DNA of 64,000 nucleotides from NCBI GenBank assembly GCA_024222455.1, contig JAAEPD010000087.1, positions 1 to 64,000 of the forward strand, in the 5' to 3' direction. Of the stretch, positions 46,297 to 54,827 are shown piece by piece (the first letter of the stretch is position 1; the number at the start of each line of letters is the position of its first letter). This stretch comes from Aureispira sp. GTDB taxonomy: Bacteria > Bacteroidota > Bacteroidia > Chitinophagales > Saprospiraceae. The position numbers and the translations under genes are program-made. The notes below the pieces were generated by a model. It worked only from the letters and a program-made list of their open reading frames with translations, searched no databases and was not told the origin of the DNA.

Positions 46297-47102
46297 ACAT
46301 AAAATATATTCATCTCTGCTCTTGCTCCAAAACGTACAGGGAAAAGATTAGACCCCACTCCTTTAGATACATAAGCAGGAATTATATCTTTTCTATACCA
46401 CCCATTCAAGTATTTGCCACAGCCTGGTGGCAAAAAGGGAACAAAACCGAAAAAATTGACTTGGCCCCCATGAGTATGCCCCGATAAGATAAAATCGACA
46501 GGAGTATTAGCCTGTTTGAATATGGTTTCGTTGTAAGCAGGGCAATGATTGAGTACCAAATGAAAATCGTTGACTTGAGGAGGTTCTGCTTGTTTATAAT
46601 TTGCCTGCCCACCCAATAAATCATCTACTCCTGTGATCGAAATATTTCGATTTTTGAGTTGGAATACCTTATGTTGATTGACTAGTAATGTACAGTTGTA
46701 TTTTTGATACATTGCCTGCAATGCTTGTAGATCAGTTCTGCCCCAATATTCCCAATTGCCCAAGATGGCAACTTTAGGAATCAGAATATCTATTGCTGCT
46801 AATATTTTTTCAAATTCATTCAAATCACTCTTCCCATCTACTACATCTCCCGTAAAACAGATTAAATCAGGTTTTTGCTCATTAATTTGACGACAAGCAC
46901 GCTGCCAAATGTATCCAAATGAACGCATGTGAATATCCGATATTTCCAAAATCTTGATAGGGTCTATCAATTTATCATCCTTAGAGAGGTGATGTTCTGG
47001 ATATCGTATGAAGAAGCGTTCTAACCAAAAGGCATCTAACAATATAAATAAAACACTTAGCCAAAACCCTCGTTTGATAAATTTGCGTCGATTGATTTTC
47101 AT
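46293..47102 (-). CDS. Membrane-anchored metallophosphoesterase (calcineurin-like)
   Basis: Phosphodiesterase of the YaeI-like metallophosphoesterase group. Metal-binding motifs in order: ISDIHM (near residue 54), 'FTGDVVDG', GNWEYWG (GNxE in place of the usual GNHE), NHCPAYN and GHTHGGQ. N-terminus MKINRRKFIKR and a hydrophobic helix (about 12-32) look like a Tat-type or uncleaved signal anchor, so the enzyme may face the periplasm. Substrate unknown. The gene overlaps regulator 2 by 4 bp tail to tail. A 62-bp copy of its 5' end occurs 2.6 kb away (49682-49743). Confidence 0.85.
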   Translation of the reverse strand: MKINRRKFIKRGFWLSVLFILLDAFWLERFFIRYPEHHLSKDDKLIDPIKILEISDIHMRSFGYIWQRACRQINEQKPDLICFTGDVVDGKSDLNEFEKILAAIDILIPKVAILGNWEYWGRTDLQALQAMYQKYNCTLLVNQHKVFQLKNRNISITGVDDLLGGQANYKQAEPPQVNDFHLVLNHCPAYNETIFKQANTPVDFILSGHTHGGQVNFFGFVPFLPPGCGKYLNGWYRKDIIPAYVSKGVGSNLFPVRFGARAEMNIFYV

Positions 47103-47122
47103 ATTGTTGGCATCAGTTTTCT

Positions 47123-48034
47123 TTAATTCATGTTATATTTTTCTCTGTATTCTGATGGACTTAGTCCTTCCTTCTTTTTGAATAATCTTGAAAAATATTG
47201 AGGATATTCAAATCCCAATTCATAGGCTACTTCCGAAATACTTTTATTGGGCTTCAATAAAATATTCTTGGCTTCATCAATCAAGTACAGTTGTAGGTGT
47301 TCGGTTGTAGTTTTACCTGTTTCTTTTTTCAGGGTGTCACTAAGATAGCGTTGCGAAACCGACAGCTTATCTGCTAAGAGTTCTATACTTGGAATACCTT
47401 TTTGTTGCAAGAGCCCTGATTCAAAATATTCATCTAGTTGTTGATTAAACTGTTCTAATAGATCATTCGATAGTTCTTTTCGGTTTAAAAACTGTCGTTC
47501 ATAAAAACGGTTGGCATATTTTAGAAGGGTGCTTAATTGAGAAATGATGATTTCTTTACTAAATTCATCTTGATTGTTGTTATATTCTATTTCAATATTC
47601 TCTACAATAGATTCTATCTGTCTTTCTTCTTTTGGTGAAAGATGTAAGGCTTCATTTGCTGAGTAGGAAAAGAACCCATATTTCTTAATTTGTTGTGCTA
47701 ATTCAGTTCCTTTGAGAAAGTCTTCATGAAAGTTTATAGAAAAACCTTTTTGCTCAAAAACTACACTGCTATCCCATTGCAAAACTTGACGTGGTGCAAT
47801 AAAAATTAATGCTCCATTGGTGAAATCATATTTTGTTCGACCATAGTTTAAGTTTCCTTTCATTATTTTTTTCAGACTAATAGAATAGCAATCCGTTATA
47901 ATCGGTGGTGAACTCTCTTTTGGGCAAGGAAGAAAATTATCCCCTTTGGCAGACAAGACACTCAACATTGGATGTTCGGGGCGAGGTAGTTGCATATAAT
48001 CAAAATATGCCGACAGTGTTTTGAAATGATTCAT
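47123..48034 (-). CDS. AraC-family transcriptional regulator
   Basis: 303 residues. The N-terminal about 190 form a cupin-like effector part ('FSINFHEDFLKGTELAQQIKKYGF'). The C-terminal HTH_18 DNA-binding pair has 'SIELLADKLSVSQRYLSDTLKK' as the first helix-turn-helix and 'ISEVAYELGFEYPQYFSRLFKK' as the second, ending 'LSPSEYREKYN'. It belongs to a minus-strand cluster with the SDR (48572-49522) and the frameshifted membrane gene, so it probably controls that operon; repeats 21 bp apart upstream of the SDR (49582-49617) fit an AraC operator. The effector is unknown. Confidence 0.9.
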   Translation of the reverse strand: MNHFKTLSAYFDYMQLPRPEHPMLSVLSAKGDNFLPCPKESSPPIITDCYSISLKKIMKGNLNYGRTKYDFTNGALIFIAPRQVLQWDSSVVFEQKGFSINFHEDFLKGTELAQQIKKYGFFSYSANEALHLSPKEERQIESIVENIEIEYNNNQDEFSKEIIISQLSTLLKYANRFYERQFLNRKELSNDLLEQFNQQLDEYFESGLLQQKGIPSIELLADKLSVSQRYLSDTLKKETGKTTTEHLQLYLIDEAKNILLKPNKSISEVAYELGFEYPQYFSRLFKKKEGLSPSEYREKYNMN

Positions 48035-48035
48035 T

Positions 48036-48254
48036 TTAATTTCTGTTTTGTTGCTCTACTAAAAGTAATTGCTCATGGTATGCTTTTATTCTAGTGTTAG
48101 CATTACTGTCTATCATTATAATAATGGTCATCATAGCAATAGTTATAATACTGATTGTCCGCCAAATTGGTTTATCAATAAAGATAATTAACAAAGCTGC
48201 AACTGCAATAATGAGTGGAATAATTTTGAAAACGATAGTTTGATACTCCGCCAT
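48036..48254 (-). CDS. Downstream part of a frameshifted small membrane protein
   Basis: 72 residues beginning MAEYQTIVFKIIPLI with two transmembrane segments, then 'SNANTRIKAYHEQLLLVEQQ'. It overlaps the upstream frame (48188-48547) by 67 bp. I interpret the two as one protein split by a one-base shift in an A5 tract (minus strand; 48257-48261 on plus): adding one A joins ...EK to ...TMAEYQTIVFK. This reconstructs what I recall as a Bacteroidota membrane-protein family of about 190 aa. It could be sequencing error, true mutation, or -1 frameshifting. Function unknown. Confidence 0.6.
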   Translation of the reverse strand: MAEYQTIVFKIIPLIIAVAALLIIFIDKPIWRTISIITIAMMTIIIMIDSNANTRIKAYHEQLLLVEQQNRN

Positions 48255-48547
48255 TGTTTTTCAGTTCGGGTAATTTCTGATTGTACAAAAGCGGAAGCAT
48301 CTCTATTGTATGTAGTTGCAAAGTTTGTGACTCTTGATTTATTGGAGAAATACAATCCAATCCCTATGGTCAAAAGTAAAACACCCGCTACCAAGGTTGG
48401 ATACACAAATGCTTTAGCGAGGTCAGTTTTTCCTAATTGCCAAAAGCCTATGGTTGCCAATAGAAATAGGGCCCCAAAAAGAATGAAAAAAATTGATGAA
48501 AAAACTTCGTCTTTTGCCCATTCCGTAGCTGTTTTTAAGATTTCCAT
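48188..48547 (-). CDS. Upstream part of a frameshifted small membrane protein
   Basis: 119 residues: 'MEILKTATEWAKDEVFSSIFFI' with two transmembrane helices (about 17-35 and 48-66), then 'SRVTNFATTYNRDASAFVQSEI'. After about residue 96 the sequence (from WRSIKLSFSKL on) loses its resemblance to the family and continues only because the frame shifted. The natural continuation is encoded in the +48036-48254 frame. It lies 24 bp downstream of the SDR gene and just before the AraC gene, so it is probably part of the same transcript. Confidence 0.6.
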   Translation of the reverse strand: MEILKTATEWAKDEVFSSIFFILFGALFLLATIGFWQLGKTDLAKAFVYPTLVAGVLLLTIGIGLYFSNKSRVTNFATTYNRDASAFVQSEITRTEKQWRSIKLSFSKLFHSLLQLQLC

Positions 48548-48571
48548 ATCTTTATGTTTTGAGATTTTGGC

Positions 48572-49522
48572 TTAAAAACTCCACTTAAAACCAGTTGCCT
48601 GTTCAGACACCGTCCACAACTTTCCTGAGACAGCTTTATCTTTGGCGTGTGGCTCTATTTTATGTACACCAACTGGACCAGTCCAATTGCTTCGTCCTGT
48701 AGGTCCATAAAACCCTTTTTGATCTAAATTTTCTTCAGTAGCACACATCAATTCAGGATAAGCACCTTTTTCAGCTGATTGTGTTAATGGTAACAATTTC
48801 ATTATACCAAATATAATTCTCATCATTAAACTACCACTTGTTGAGATAAGGGAGGTTCTAGAAGAACCAGGGTGACAAGCATAAGCTTTAACATCTGTTT
48901 TGTCAGCTGCCTTTAATCTATCCTGTAATTCGTAAATAGACATAATCTGTGCTAGTTTACTTTGGCTATAGGCTTTATTAGCAGTGTAATCTTTATTCCA
49001 GGTCATATCATCAAATTTGATTGTTTTGATTCCCATATCATAGCCCATACTGCCTACTGTAACAATACGCCCTTTGGATTTTTCAATTAGAGGGAAGAGC
49101 ATGCCTTGTAGTAAGAAATGACCATAGTGGTTTACCCCCAGTTGACTTTCAAAGCCATCAACTGTTATCTGTTGCTTGGGTACTTGGGCGATAGCAGCGT
49201 TACAAATAAGAGCATCGATACGTGCTACTGTTTTAAGCATCTCTTCAGCAGCTTTTTTTACAGAAGCCAGTTCGGCAAGATCCATTTGGATGCAAGATAT
49301 ATCTATATCTTTCCCTAGCTCTTGTTGTAAAGTTGCGATGACATCAGCCGATTTTTTGGGGTTACGATTCAGCATCACCACTTTAGCTTCCTTTGATAGC
49401 AATATTTTTGCTGCTTCAAATCCAGTACCGCTAGTAGTACCTGTTATGACGTATGTTTTGCCATTTAAATTTCCTATTCTTTCAGGTGTCCAGCCTGCTT
49501 TACCAAATTGATTTGTACTCAT
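48572..49522 (-). CDS. Short-chain dehydrogenase/reductase (LPOR/retinol-dehydrogenase-like)
   Basis: Classical SDR of 316 aa. NAD(P)-binding TGTTSGTG (residues 27-34), structural NAA (108-110), catalytic Ser158 and the Tyr185-x3-Lys189 pair (AYSQSKLA). The N-terminal 20 residues and the C-terminal tail 'YGPTGRSNWTGPVGVHKIEP' follow the pattern of protochlorophyllide-reductase-like/retinol-dehydrogenase-like SDRs, which act on hydrophobic substrates; the substrate here is not deducible. Probably under the AraC regulator. First gene of the cluster; 60-95 bp upstream lie 21-bp-phased repeats. Confidence 0.88.
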   Translation of the reverse strand: MSTNQFGKAGWTPERIGNLNGKTYVITGTTSGTGFEAAKILLSKEAKVVMLNRNPKKSADVIATLQQELGKDIDISCIQMDLAELASVKKAAEEMLKTVARIDALICNAAIAQVPKQQITVDGFESQLGVNHYGHFLLQGMLFPLIEKSKGRIVTVGSMGYDMGIKTIKFDDMTWNKDYTANKAYSQSKLAQIMSIYELQDRLKAADKTDVKAYACHPGSSRTSLISTSGSLMMRIIFGIMKLLPLTQSAEKGAYPELMCATEENLDQKGFYGPTGRSNWTGPVGVHKIEPHAKDKAVSGKLWTVSEQATGFKWSF

Positions 49523-49581
49523 CCCTAAATGTATTTTTGATTATTTAATAAGAACAATACAAAGGTAAGTGCTAAGCAGTC

Positions 49582-49617
49582 TGAATGCCTTATACTAAAT
49601 TTCGAATGTTGTATATT
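49582..49617. promoter_or_regulatory. Direct repeats at 21-bp step (possible AraC operator)
   Basis: GAATG-x3-TATA occurs at 49583-49594 and 49604-49615, exactly 21 bp apart, with several transitions between copies. It lies upstream of the SDR gene (start 49522), and an AraC regulator is encoded in the same cluster. AraC-type half-sites are often spaced this way. Confidence 0.45.
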
Positions 49618-49623
49618 TTTTGG

Positions 49624-49743
49624 TTATAGAGCTGTCGTGGGCGAGCTAAAAATGTATGGACTATTATGAATTAATATTGGTAATATAAATAAAACGCTTA
49701 GCCAAAAAACTCGTTTGATAAATTTACGTCGATTGATTTTCAT
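49624..49743 (-). pseudogene. 5' remnant of the metallophosphoesterase gene (39-codon frame)
   Basis: 49682-49743 repeats 47041-47102 with four mismatches in 62 bases, starting exactly at the ATG and encoding M-K-I-N-R-R-K-F-I-K-R-V. After the repeat the frame runs into unrelated sequence and stops at 49624. It is too short to be a functional enzyme. With the intact copy it flanks the AraC/SDR cluster as a direct repeat. Confidence 0.7.
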
Positions 49744-49869
49744 AATGAGATTGATTGAAATCATAAGGTAGAATGATTCAGGTCATTCAAAAGTTATAAG
49801 GATAGCTGTTTCTTTGCAATACTGAAGTTATCATTATTCCTCAACAGTTTAAGTAAAAAATGGAGTCTT

Positions 49870-50724
49870 ATGAAAAACATTTTAGTTCCTACTGATTTTT
49901 CGGATTGTGCAGCACATGCTAAGGATGCAGCATTGCAATTAGCTAAGAAAACAGGTGCAGCACTTACTTATATACATATAATGGATATTCCTAGAAATTG
50001 GGGAGTATTGGGAAATGGTAAATTATTGGATTATCCAGAGCAAATTCGAGAGCAAATTGGTGTTGCAGAAGTACAAATGGATAACTTAGTAAAAATGGCT
50101 ACTAAAGAAGGTGTGACTGCCAAAAAAATATTGACATACGATCAGAACTTAGAAGATTTAATAAGACATATCGAAAATCATGACTATGATATGGTTGTGA
50201 TGGGGTCTCATGGAGCAAGTGGTATGAAGGAAGTATTTTTGGGTTCTGTAGCTCAAAAAGTATTGCGAGGTTCTACTGCCCCAGTACTAGTAATTAAGAG
50301 CAAAATAGAAGATTTAAAAATAGAGAATATTGCTTTTGCTTCTACCTTTAAGGAAGACGTAGATGAGCCATTTCGTTATATCAAAACAATTGCAGATGCC
50401 TTTGGTGCCAAGATACATTTAGTGTATATCAATATGCCTTTTGCTTTTGAAGAGACACATAAATCGGAAGCTCGTATGCAAGCATTTTTAGATAAATTCC
50501 CAGTAAGCAACTGCACCATGAATATCTTTAACTCCTTTGATGAGGAAGCAGGTATTTTGCAGTTTGCCAAGCAACACAAAATAGATCTTATTGCTACCAC
50601 TACACATGGTAAGTCAGGGTTTATACAAATGTTGTCTCCAAGTATAACAGAAAGTCTAGCAAATCATGCTCAGCAGTTGGTGTTGAGTGTAAATGTCAAA
50701 GCTTATCAATCAGCAAAAGCTTAG
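49870..50724 (+). CDS. Tandem-domain universal stress protein (UspA family)
   Basis: Two UspA domains (about 1-145 and 150-280). The first has the ATP-binding-type motif G-x2-G-x9-G-S ('GSHGASGMKEVFLGSVA'). The second has a degenerate version ('TTHGKSGFIQMLSPSITE') and probably does not bind ATP the same way. The N-terminus is MKNILVPTDFSDCA. Cytoplasmic stress-response protein of 284 aa; regulation unknown. Single gene with a terminator after it. Confidence 0.9.
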   Translation: MKNILVPTDFSDCAAHAKDAALQLAKKTGAALTYIHIMDIPRNWGVLGNGKLLDYPEQIREQIGVAEVQMDNLVKMATKEGVTAKKILTYDQNLEDLIRHIENHDYDMVVMGSHGASGMKEVFLGSVAQKVLRGSTAPVLVIKSKIEDLKIENIAFASTFKEDVDEPFRYIKTIADAFGAKIHLVYINMPFAFEETHKSEARMQAFLDKFPVSNCTMNIFNSFDEEAGILQFAKQHKIDLIATTTHGKSGFIQMLSPSITESLANHAQQLVLSVNVKAYQSAKA

Positions 50725-50782
50725 GACATATAAAGAAGCATATGCATAACTTGTGGTAAATGTTGAATATGCAATGGCTGAA

Positions 50783-50824
50783 AGGGTAATGGTTCAGGAG
50801 TGATGCCATTACCCTACTTTTTTG
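50783..50824. terminator. Bidirectional terminator between uspA-like and tatD
   Basis: Ten-bp stem 50783-50792 with 50806-50815 and a 13-nt loop, followed by a T run at 50818-50823. The genes converge here. Confidence 0.75.
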
Positions 50825-50853
50825 TATAGAGCCACTATAGAATTAGTTTTTGC

Positions 50854-51642
50854 TTAACTAGCAGGTGTTTTGATGCCAAAAAGTTCAAATGCATTAGCAG
50901 TAGTTGCTTTAGCCACTTCTTCTAGTGATATACCTTTTACTTTAGCTAGACGTTCTGCTATTATTTTGATATAAGCACTCTCATTACGCTTGCCACGATA
51001 AGGGTGAGGAGTTAGGTATGGGGAATCTGTTTCTAGAACTAAGTGCTTTAAATCTATGTCCTTGACCACAGCATCTAATCCTGCTTTTTTGAAAGTTAAT
51101 ACACCCCCAATTCCCATTAAAAAGCCAAGATCAATAATTTTTTGAGCTTGCTCAAGGCTGCCTCCAAAACAATGGAATACACCTCTGAAGTTGTCTGTTT
51201 TTTCTTCTCCAACGAGTTGAATTAAATCGTCTAAGGAATCACGAGCATGAATAACGATAGGAATATCTAGTTCTTTGGCCCAACGAGATTGTATTCTAAA
51301 CGCTTCTTTTTGTTCTTTGATATGGGTTTTGTCCCAATAGTAATCTAGACCGATTTCGCCAACAGCGCAAAATGATCGTTTTTCAAACCATTTTTCCATT
51401 AAGGCTAAGGTCTTCATGTAATCACCATCCACAGAACATGGATGAAGACCCATCATGGCATGACAGCGCTCTGGATAAGCCGCCTCTAGCTCTAACATTT
51501 GAGGAATAGAAGGACGATCAATATTAGGTAAAAAGAAATGTTGAACATTGCTATCTATGGCACGTTGTATCATGGCATCCCTATCTTCATCGAATTTGGG
51601 AACATAAATATGTGTATGCGTATCTACTAAAAAAGTATTCAT
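50854..51642 (-). CDS. tatD: TatD-family metal-dependent deoxyribonuclease
   Basis: TIM-barrel metal-dependent hydrolase of 262 aa. Motifs: VDTHTHIY (metal-binding HxH near residue 9), 'VGEIGLDYYWD', 'IVIHARDS', 'GVFHCFGGS', and LETDSPYLTPHPYRG near the end. Family members are 3'-5' DNases with a role in DNA repair or degradation. Single gene on the minus strand with a shared terminator. Confidence 0.92.
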   Translation of the reverse strand: MNTFLVDTHTHIYVPKFDEDRDAMIQRAIDSNVQHFFLPNIDRPSIPQMLELEAAYPERCHAMMGLHPCSVDGDYMKTLALMEKWFEKRSFCAVGEIGLDYYWDKTHIKEQKEAFRIQSRWAKELDIPIVIHARDSLDDLIQLVGEEKTDNFRGVFHCFGGSLEQAQKIIDLGFLMGIGGVLTFKKAGLDAVVKDIDLKHLVLETDSPYLTPHPYRGKRNESAYIKIIAERLAKVKGISLEEVAKATTANAFELFGIKTPAS

Positions 51643-51999
51643 TGTAGTTAAAAGTATTATAGTGTTTTAAGTTATTAGTATTTAGATGTTTAAGCTGTTT
51701 TTTGTAAGAACTGAAGTAAAGATATTCTACAGTCTAAATACTGGTAGTCTACCATCTAAATTCTAAAATGTATCAAATATCTGGACACAACAATTAAGGG
51801 CAAAGATAAGTTTCCTCTTGACTTTTAGAAGCTTTTTGGGCAATTAGAACAAGTAAAATGAAGGACTCTAAAAAAAAACTTTCAAAAGTTATTGAAAAAA
51901 GAAAAATATTAATGTTTTTCGATAGAAAATATTATTTTTGTCAAGCAAAATAAAACAACCAAAAATTTTAATCAATCAAATTTAAATTCTATAACAATT
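51643..51999. other. Divergent intergenic region
   Basis: Promoter region for tatD and the acyl-CoA dehydrogenase gene. A TATTTTTG at 51933-51940 matches the Bacteroidota -7 consensus and would give a leader of about 50 nt for the dehydrogenase, but I see no good -33 element. No repeats or RNA genes seen. Confidence 0.4.
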
Positions 52000-53793
52000 A
52001 TGGAAACTGTAGAAACAGAGAACAAAGTATTGAAAGGGGGCGAGTTTTTAGTAGCGGAGAGCGATCCTATGTCTACTTTTATTGTAGAGGACTTTACTAG
52101 TGAGCAAACAATGGTGTTGAGCATGGTAAAAGAGTTTATAGATAAGCGTGTATTCCCTAATTCTGCAAAGATCGAAAAGCTAGATATAGAGCTAACTAAG
52201 CAGCTATTGAAAGAGGCTGGTGAGCAAGGAATTTTAGGTACTTCTTTCCCTGAAGAGTATGGTGGGTTTATGCAAAATTTTATCACCAATATGGCTCTAA
52301 CAGAGCTTTTTGCTAAAACACGTTCATTCTCTCTATCTTATGGTGCACATACAGGTATTGGTATGTTGCCAATCTTGTATTTTGGTACAGAGGAACAAAA
52401 AACAAAATATCTACCTTCTTTGGTAGCTGGTGATAAGTTTGCTGCATACTGTTTGACGGAGCCAGATTCTGGTTCTGATGCTTTGGCTGCTAAAACGAAA
52501 GCAATTCTTTCGGAAGATGGTAAGCATTATGTAATGAATGGTCAAAAAATGTGGATCACCAATGCTGGTTTTGCAGATGTATTTGTAGTGTTTGCTCAGA
52601 TCGATGGTGATAAATTTACAGGATTCATAGTAGAGCGTGGTTGGGAAGGCGTTTCTATAGGTGCTGAGGAAGATAAATTGGGTATCAAAGGTTCTTCTAC
52701 TCGTCAAGTATTCTTTGAGAATGTGAAAGTGCCTGTAGAGAATGTATTAGGAAATATAGGTAAAGGTCATAGAATTGCATTTAATATCTTGAACATTGGT
52801 CGTATCAAATTGGCTGCAGGAGTATTGGGTGGTTCTAAACTTACTTCTATGCTTTCTATACAATACGCTAATGAGCGTAAGCAATTTAAAGTGCCGATTG
52901 GTTCTTTTGGTGCTATCAAATATAAATTAGCTGAACAAGCTACTCGTATCTATGTAACTGAAGCTGCTATGCACCGTGCAAGTCGTGCGATCGACCATAT
53001 GGAAGAGAAGCTAAAAGAAGAAGGTAAATCATTAGGAGAAGCATTGTTGGGTGCTGCTGAGGAGTATGCTATTGAGTGTGCTATCCTGAAAGTACGTGGT
53101 TCTGAATGTTTGGACTATTGTGTAGATGAAGGACTACAAATTTATGGTGGTATGGGCTACTCTGAGGAGGCTCCTATGGCTGGCGCTTATAGAGATTCTC
53201 GTATCAATCGCATCTTTGAAGGTACCAACGAGATCAATCGTATGCTTTCTGTAGATATGCTAATGAAGCGTGTAATGCGTGGAAATATAGATATGATGAC
53301 TCCTGCTATGAAGGTGCAAAAAGAATTGATGTCTATGCCTTCATTTGGCGACAAACCAACAGGTTTATTAGCAGATGAGCAAGTTTATGTTCAAAACTTG
53401 AAAAAACTGTTCTTAGCTGTAGCTGGTGCAACAGTACAAGAGTTGATGCAAAAACTAGAGAAAGAGCAAGAAATCTTGATGAACCTTTCTGATATTATGA
53501 GTGAGATTTACTTATGTGAGTCTGCTATCATGGGAACTATCAAGGCAGCAAGTGTACGTGGAGAAGAGGCTTGTAAAGAAGAAATTGCAATGACTAGTTT
53601 GTATGTAAATGATGCTATTGAACGTGCTGGTGTTCATGCCAAAAATGCTGTAGCTTCTTGGGCTGAAGGTGATACTAAGCGTGTACTATTTATGGGAATT
53701 AAGCGCTATACAAAACATGACTTTTTGAACACTAAAGACTTGCGTCGTCAGATTGCTGACCGTTTGTTGGAAGCTAATGATTACTGCTTCTAA
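52000..53793 (+). CDS. Acyl-CoA dehydrogenase, long form (597 aa)
   Basis: FAD-dependent enzyme that oxidises acyl-CoA to the 2-enoyl-CoA in fatty-acid breakdown. N-, middle and C-terminal ACAD domains are present: 'CLTEPDSGSDALAAKTKA', 'YVMNGQKMWITNAGFAD', 'GIKGSSTRQVFF', 'GGMGYSEEAPMAGAYRD', and the catalytic-base motif FEGTNEINRM with Glu407. A C-terminal extension of about 165 residues beyond the core resembles very-long-chain/ACAD9-type enzymes. Monocistronic, with a strong terminator downstream. Confidence 0.92.
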   Translation: METVETENKVLKGGEFLVAESDPMSTFIVEDFTSEQTMVLSMVKEFIDKRVFPNSAKIEKLDIELTKQLLKEAGEQGILGTSFPEEYGGFMQNFITNMALTELFAKTRSFSLSYGAHTGIGMLPILYFGTEEQKTKYLPSLVAGDKFAAYCLTEPDSGSDALAAKTKAILSEDGKHYVMNGQKMWITNAGFADVFVVFAQIDGDKFTGFIVERGWEGVSIGAEEDKLGIKGSSTRQVFFENVKVPVENVLGNIGKGHRIAFNILNIGRIKLAAGVLGGSKLTSMLSIQYANERKQFKVPIGSFGAIKYKLAEQATRIYVTEAAMHRASRAIDHMEEKLKEEGKSLGEALLGAAEEYAIECAILKVRGSECLDYCVDEGLQIYGGMGYSEEAPMAGAYRDSRINRIFEGTNEINRMLSVDMLMKRVMRGNIDMMTPAMKVQKELMSMPSFGDKPTGLLADEQVYVQNLKKLFLAVAGATVQELMQKLEKEQEILMNLSDIMSEIYLCESAIMGTIKAASVRGEEACKEEIAMTSLYVNDAIERAGVHAKNAVASWAEGDTKRVLFMGIKRYTKHDFLNTKDLRRQIADRLLEANDYCF

Positions 53794-53830
53794 TATTAGT
53801 CTATGAAGTTTTTTAAGACAAGAATATACA

Positions 53831-53866
53831 GTGAGTAACTCTATTTTGGGGTTACTCACTTTTTTA
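53831..53866 (+). terminator. Terminator of the acyl-CoA dehydrogenase gene
   Basis: Nine-bp stem 53831-53839 with 53851-53859, then a T7 run. Confidence 0.85.
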
Positions 53867-53895
53867 TTTAAAAAAGTAGGTGAAACAACTGTTAT

Positions 53896-53928
53896 AAAGA
53901 GGGGGAGGGGGATTTTCTACAGTAAGTA
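53896..53928. repeat. Degenerate copy of the REP/MITE-like repeat end
   Basis: G-rich segment followed by GGGGGATTTTC, CTACAGTAAGTA. It matches the right end and flank of the palindromic element at 62819-62853, with a two-base gap and some substitutions. Probably a remnant of the same dispersed element. Confidence 0.6.
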
Positions 53929-53984
53929 TATTTCCCAAGTACCTTTTTTGACTTAGTAAAGGTCCATCAATTAAAAAACTAATT

Positions 53985-54806
53985 ATGAAAATACATTACT
54001 ATCTATTGAGCATACTTTTGTTGTGTACAGCTTGTGAGGAACCTAAAGTAACTAAAACTGAGCTAGTCGATCCTCCAACTAAAACTACATTACCAGAAGT
54101 AGAGCCTACTATCTTTCAGAAAGGCCAGTGGGCAGATAGGTCAACTGTAGAGTTGATGCAATTAGGAGAGTTACCAGCTACTTATTTGCCCATTCGATTC
54201 CAAACAACTAAAGACCGTCATACCTATCAGTTGGTAATGACAGAGCAAAAGAGTACAAAAATGGAAATACTCCAAACTCGAACAGATCTCTATAGTGCTA
54301 AAGAAGGATATGCTATGACAGGAGAGGAAGGGGCGACCAAAGCCTATCTCGACTTTGAGAAATCAGAAGCAGGTAATGATTTATTAATTTGCGATTATTC
54401 TAAAAGTCAAGATCCCTTTTATAGAAAGGGGAAGACTATTTATACCGAAATTCCTTTAGCTGTGGAGAATGTTCCTCAAAAGTATTACGCCGAAGGTTAT
54501 TACCATGTCTTTGATACTGCTCAAAATCTAGTAGCTGATGAGGTAATACTTTTGGGGAATGGGACAGTGCAAAATTTTGAACCCTACAAGACTTTTCAAA
54601 TGTCTAATTATTGGGAAGATACTCCTCTCTTAAGTTTGCAGGATACTATAGTCCAGTCCAGTCATTTTGTATTAGAGGACACTGATACTGGATTTGACCT
54701 ATATGAACTGAAAAATCTAGATATTGTAGAAGAAATTTACCCTAAAGGTGCTCAGAAAGGTAGACGTATGTGGACTTTCAAACGCATGAAAATGTATGAA
54801 GATTAG
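53985..54806 (+). CDS. Lipoprotein of unknown function
   Basis: Signal peptide with lipobox-like end at Cys17 (LLCTACEEP), a Thr/Pro/Glu-rich linker, then a beta-rich domain of about 220 residues containing 'FQTTKDRHTYQLVM', 'DLLICDYSK', and 'FDTAQNLVADEVILLGNGT'. No family recognised. It precedes an SRPBCC gene by 21 bp on the same strand, so they are likely co-transcribed. Confidence 0.65.
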   Translation: MKIHYYLLSILLLCTACEEPKVTKTELVDPPTKTTLPEVEPTIFQKGQWADRSTVELMQLGELPATYLPIRFQTTKDRHTYQLVMTEQKSTKMEILQTRTDLYSAKEGYAMTGEEGATKAYLDFEKSEAGNDLLICDYSKSQDPFYRKGKTIYTEIPLAVENVPQKYYAEGYYHVFDTAQNLVADEVILLGNGTVQNFEPYKTFQMSNYWEDTPLLSLQDTIVQSSHFVLEDTDTGFDLYELKNLDIVEEIYPKGAQKGRRMWTFKRMKMYED

Positions 54807-54827
54807 AATAGTATAAACTAAAATATA

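Larger units (their letters stand above)
49523..49869. other. Intergenic region with operator repeats and a gene remnant
   Basis: 347 bp. It holds the 21-bp-phased direct repeats (49582-49617), then the 5' remnant of the metallophosphoesterase gene on the minus strand (49682-49743) and the leader of the uspA-like gene. Confidence 0.8.

Noticed and set aside
46293-47102. Tat signal peptide on the metallophosphoesterase
   Set aside because: RRKFIK resembles the twin-arginine motif, but the hydrophobic segment follows with acidic and aromatic residues and no clear AxA cleavage site. I keep it as a possible anchor only.
48036-48547. Toxin-antitoxin pair from two overlapping small genes
   Set aside because: Both frames are transmembrane segments of the same apparent family and join by a one-base shift, so a frameshifted single gene is simpler.
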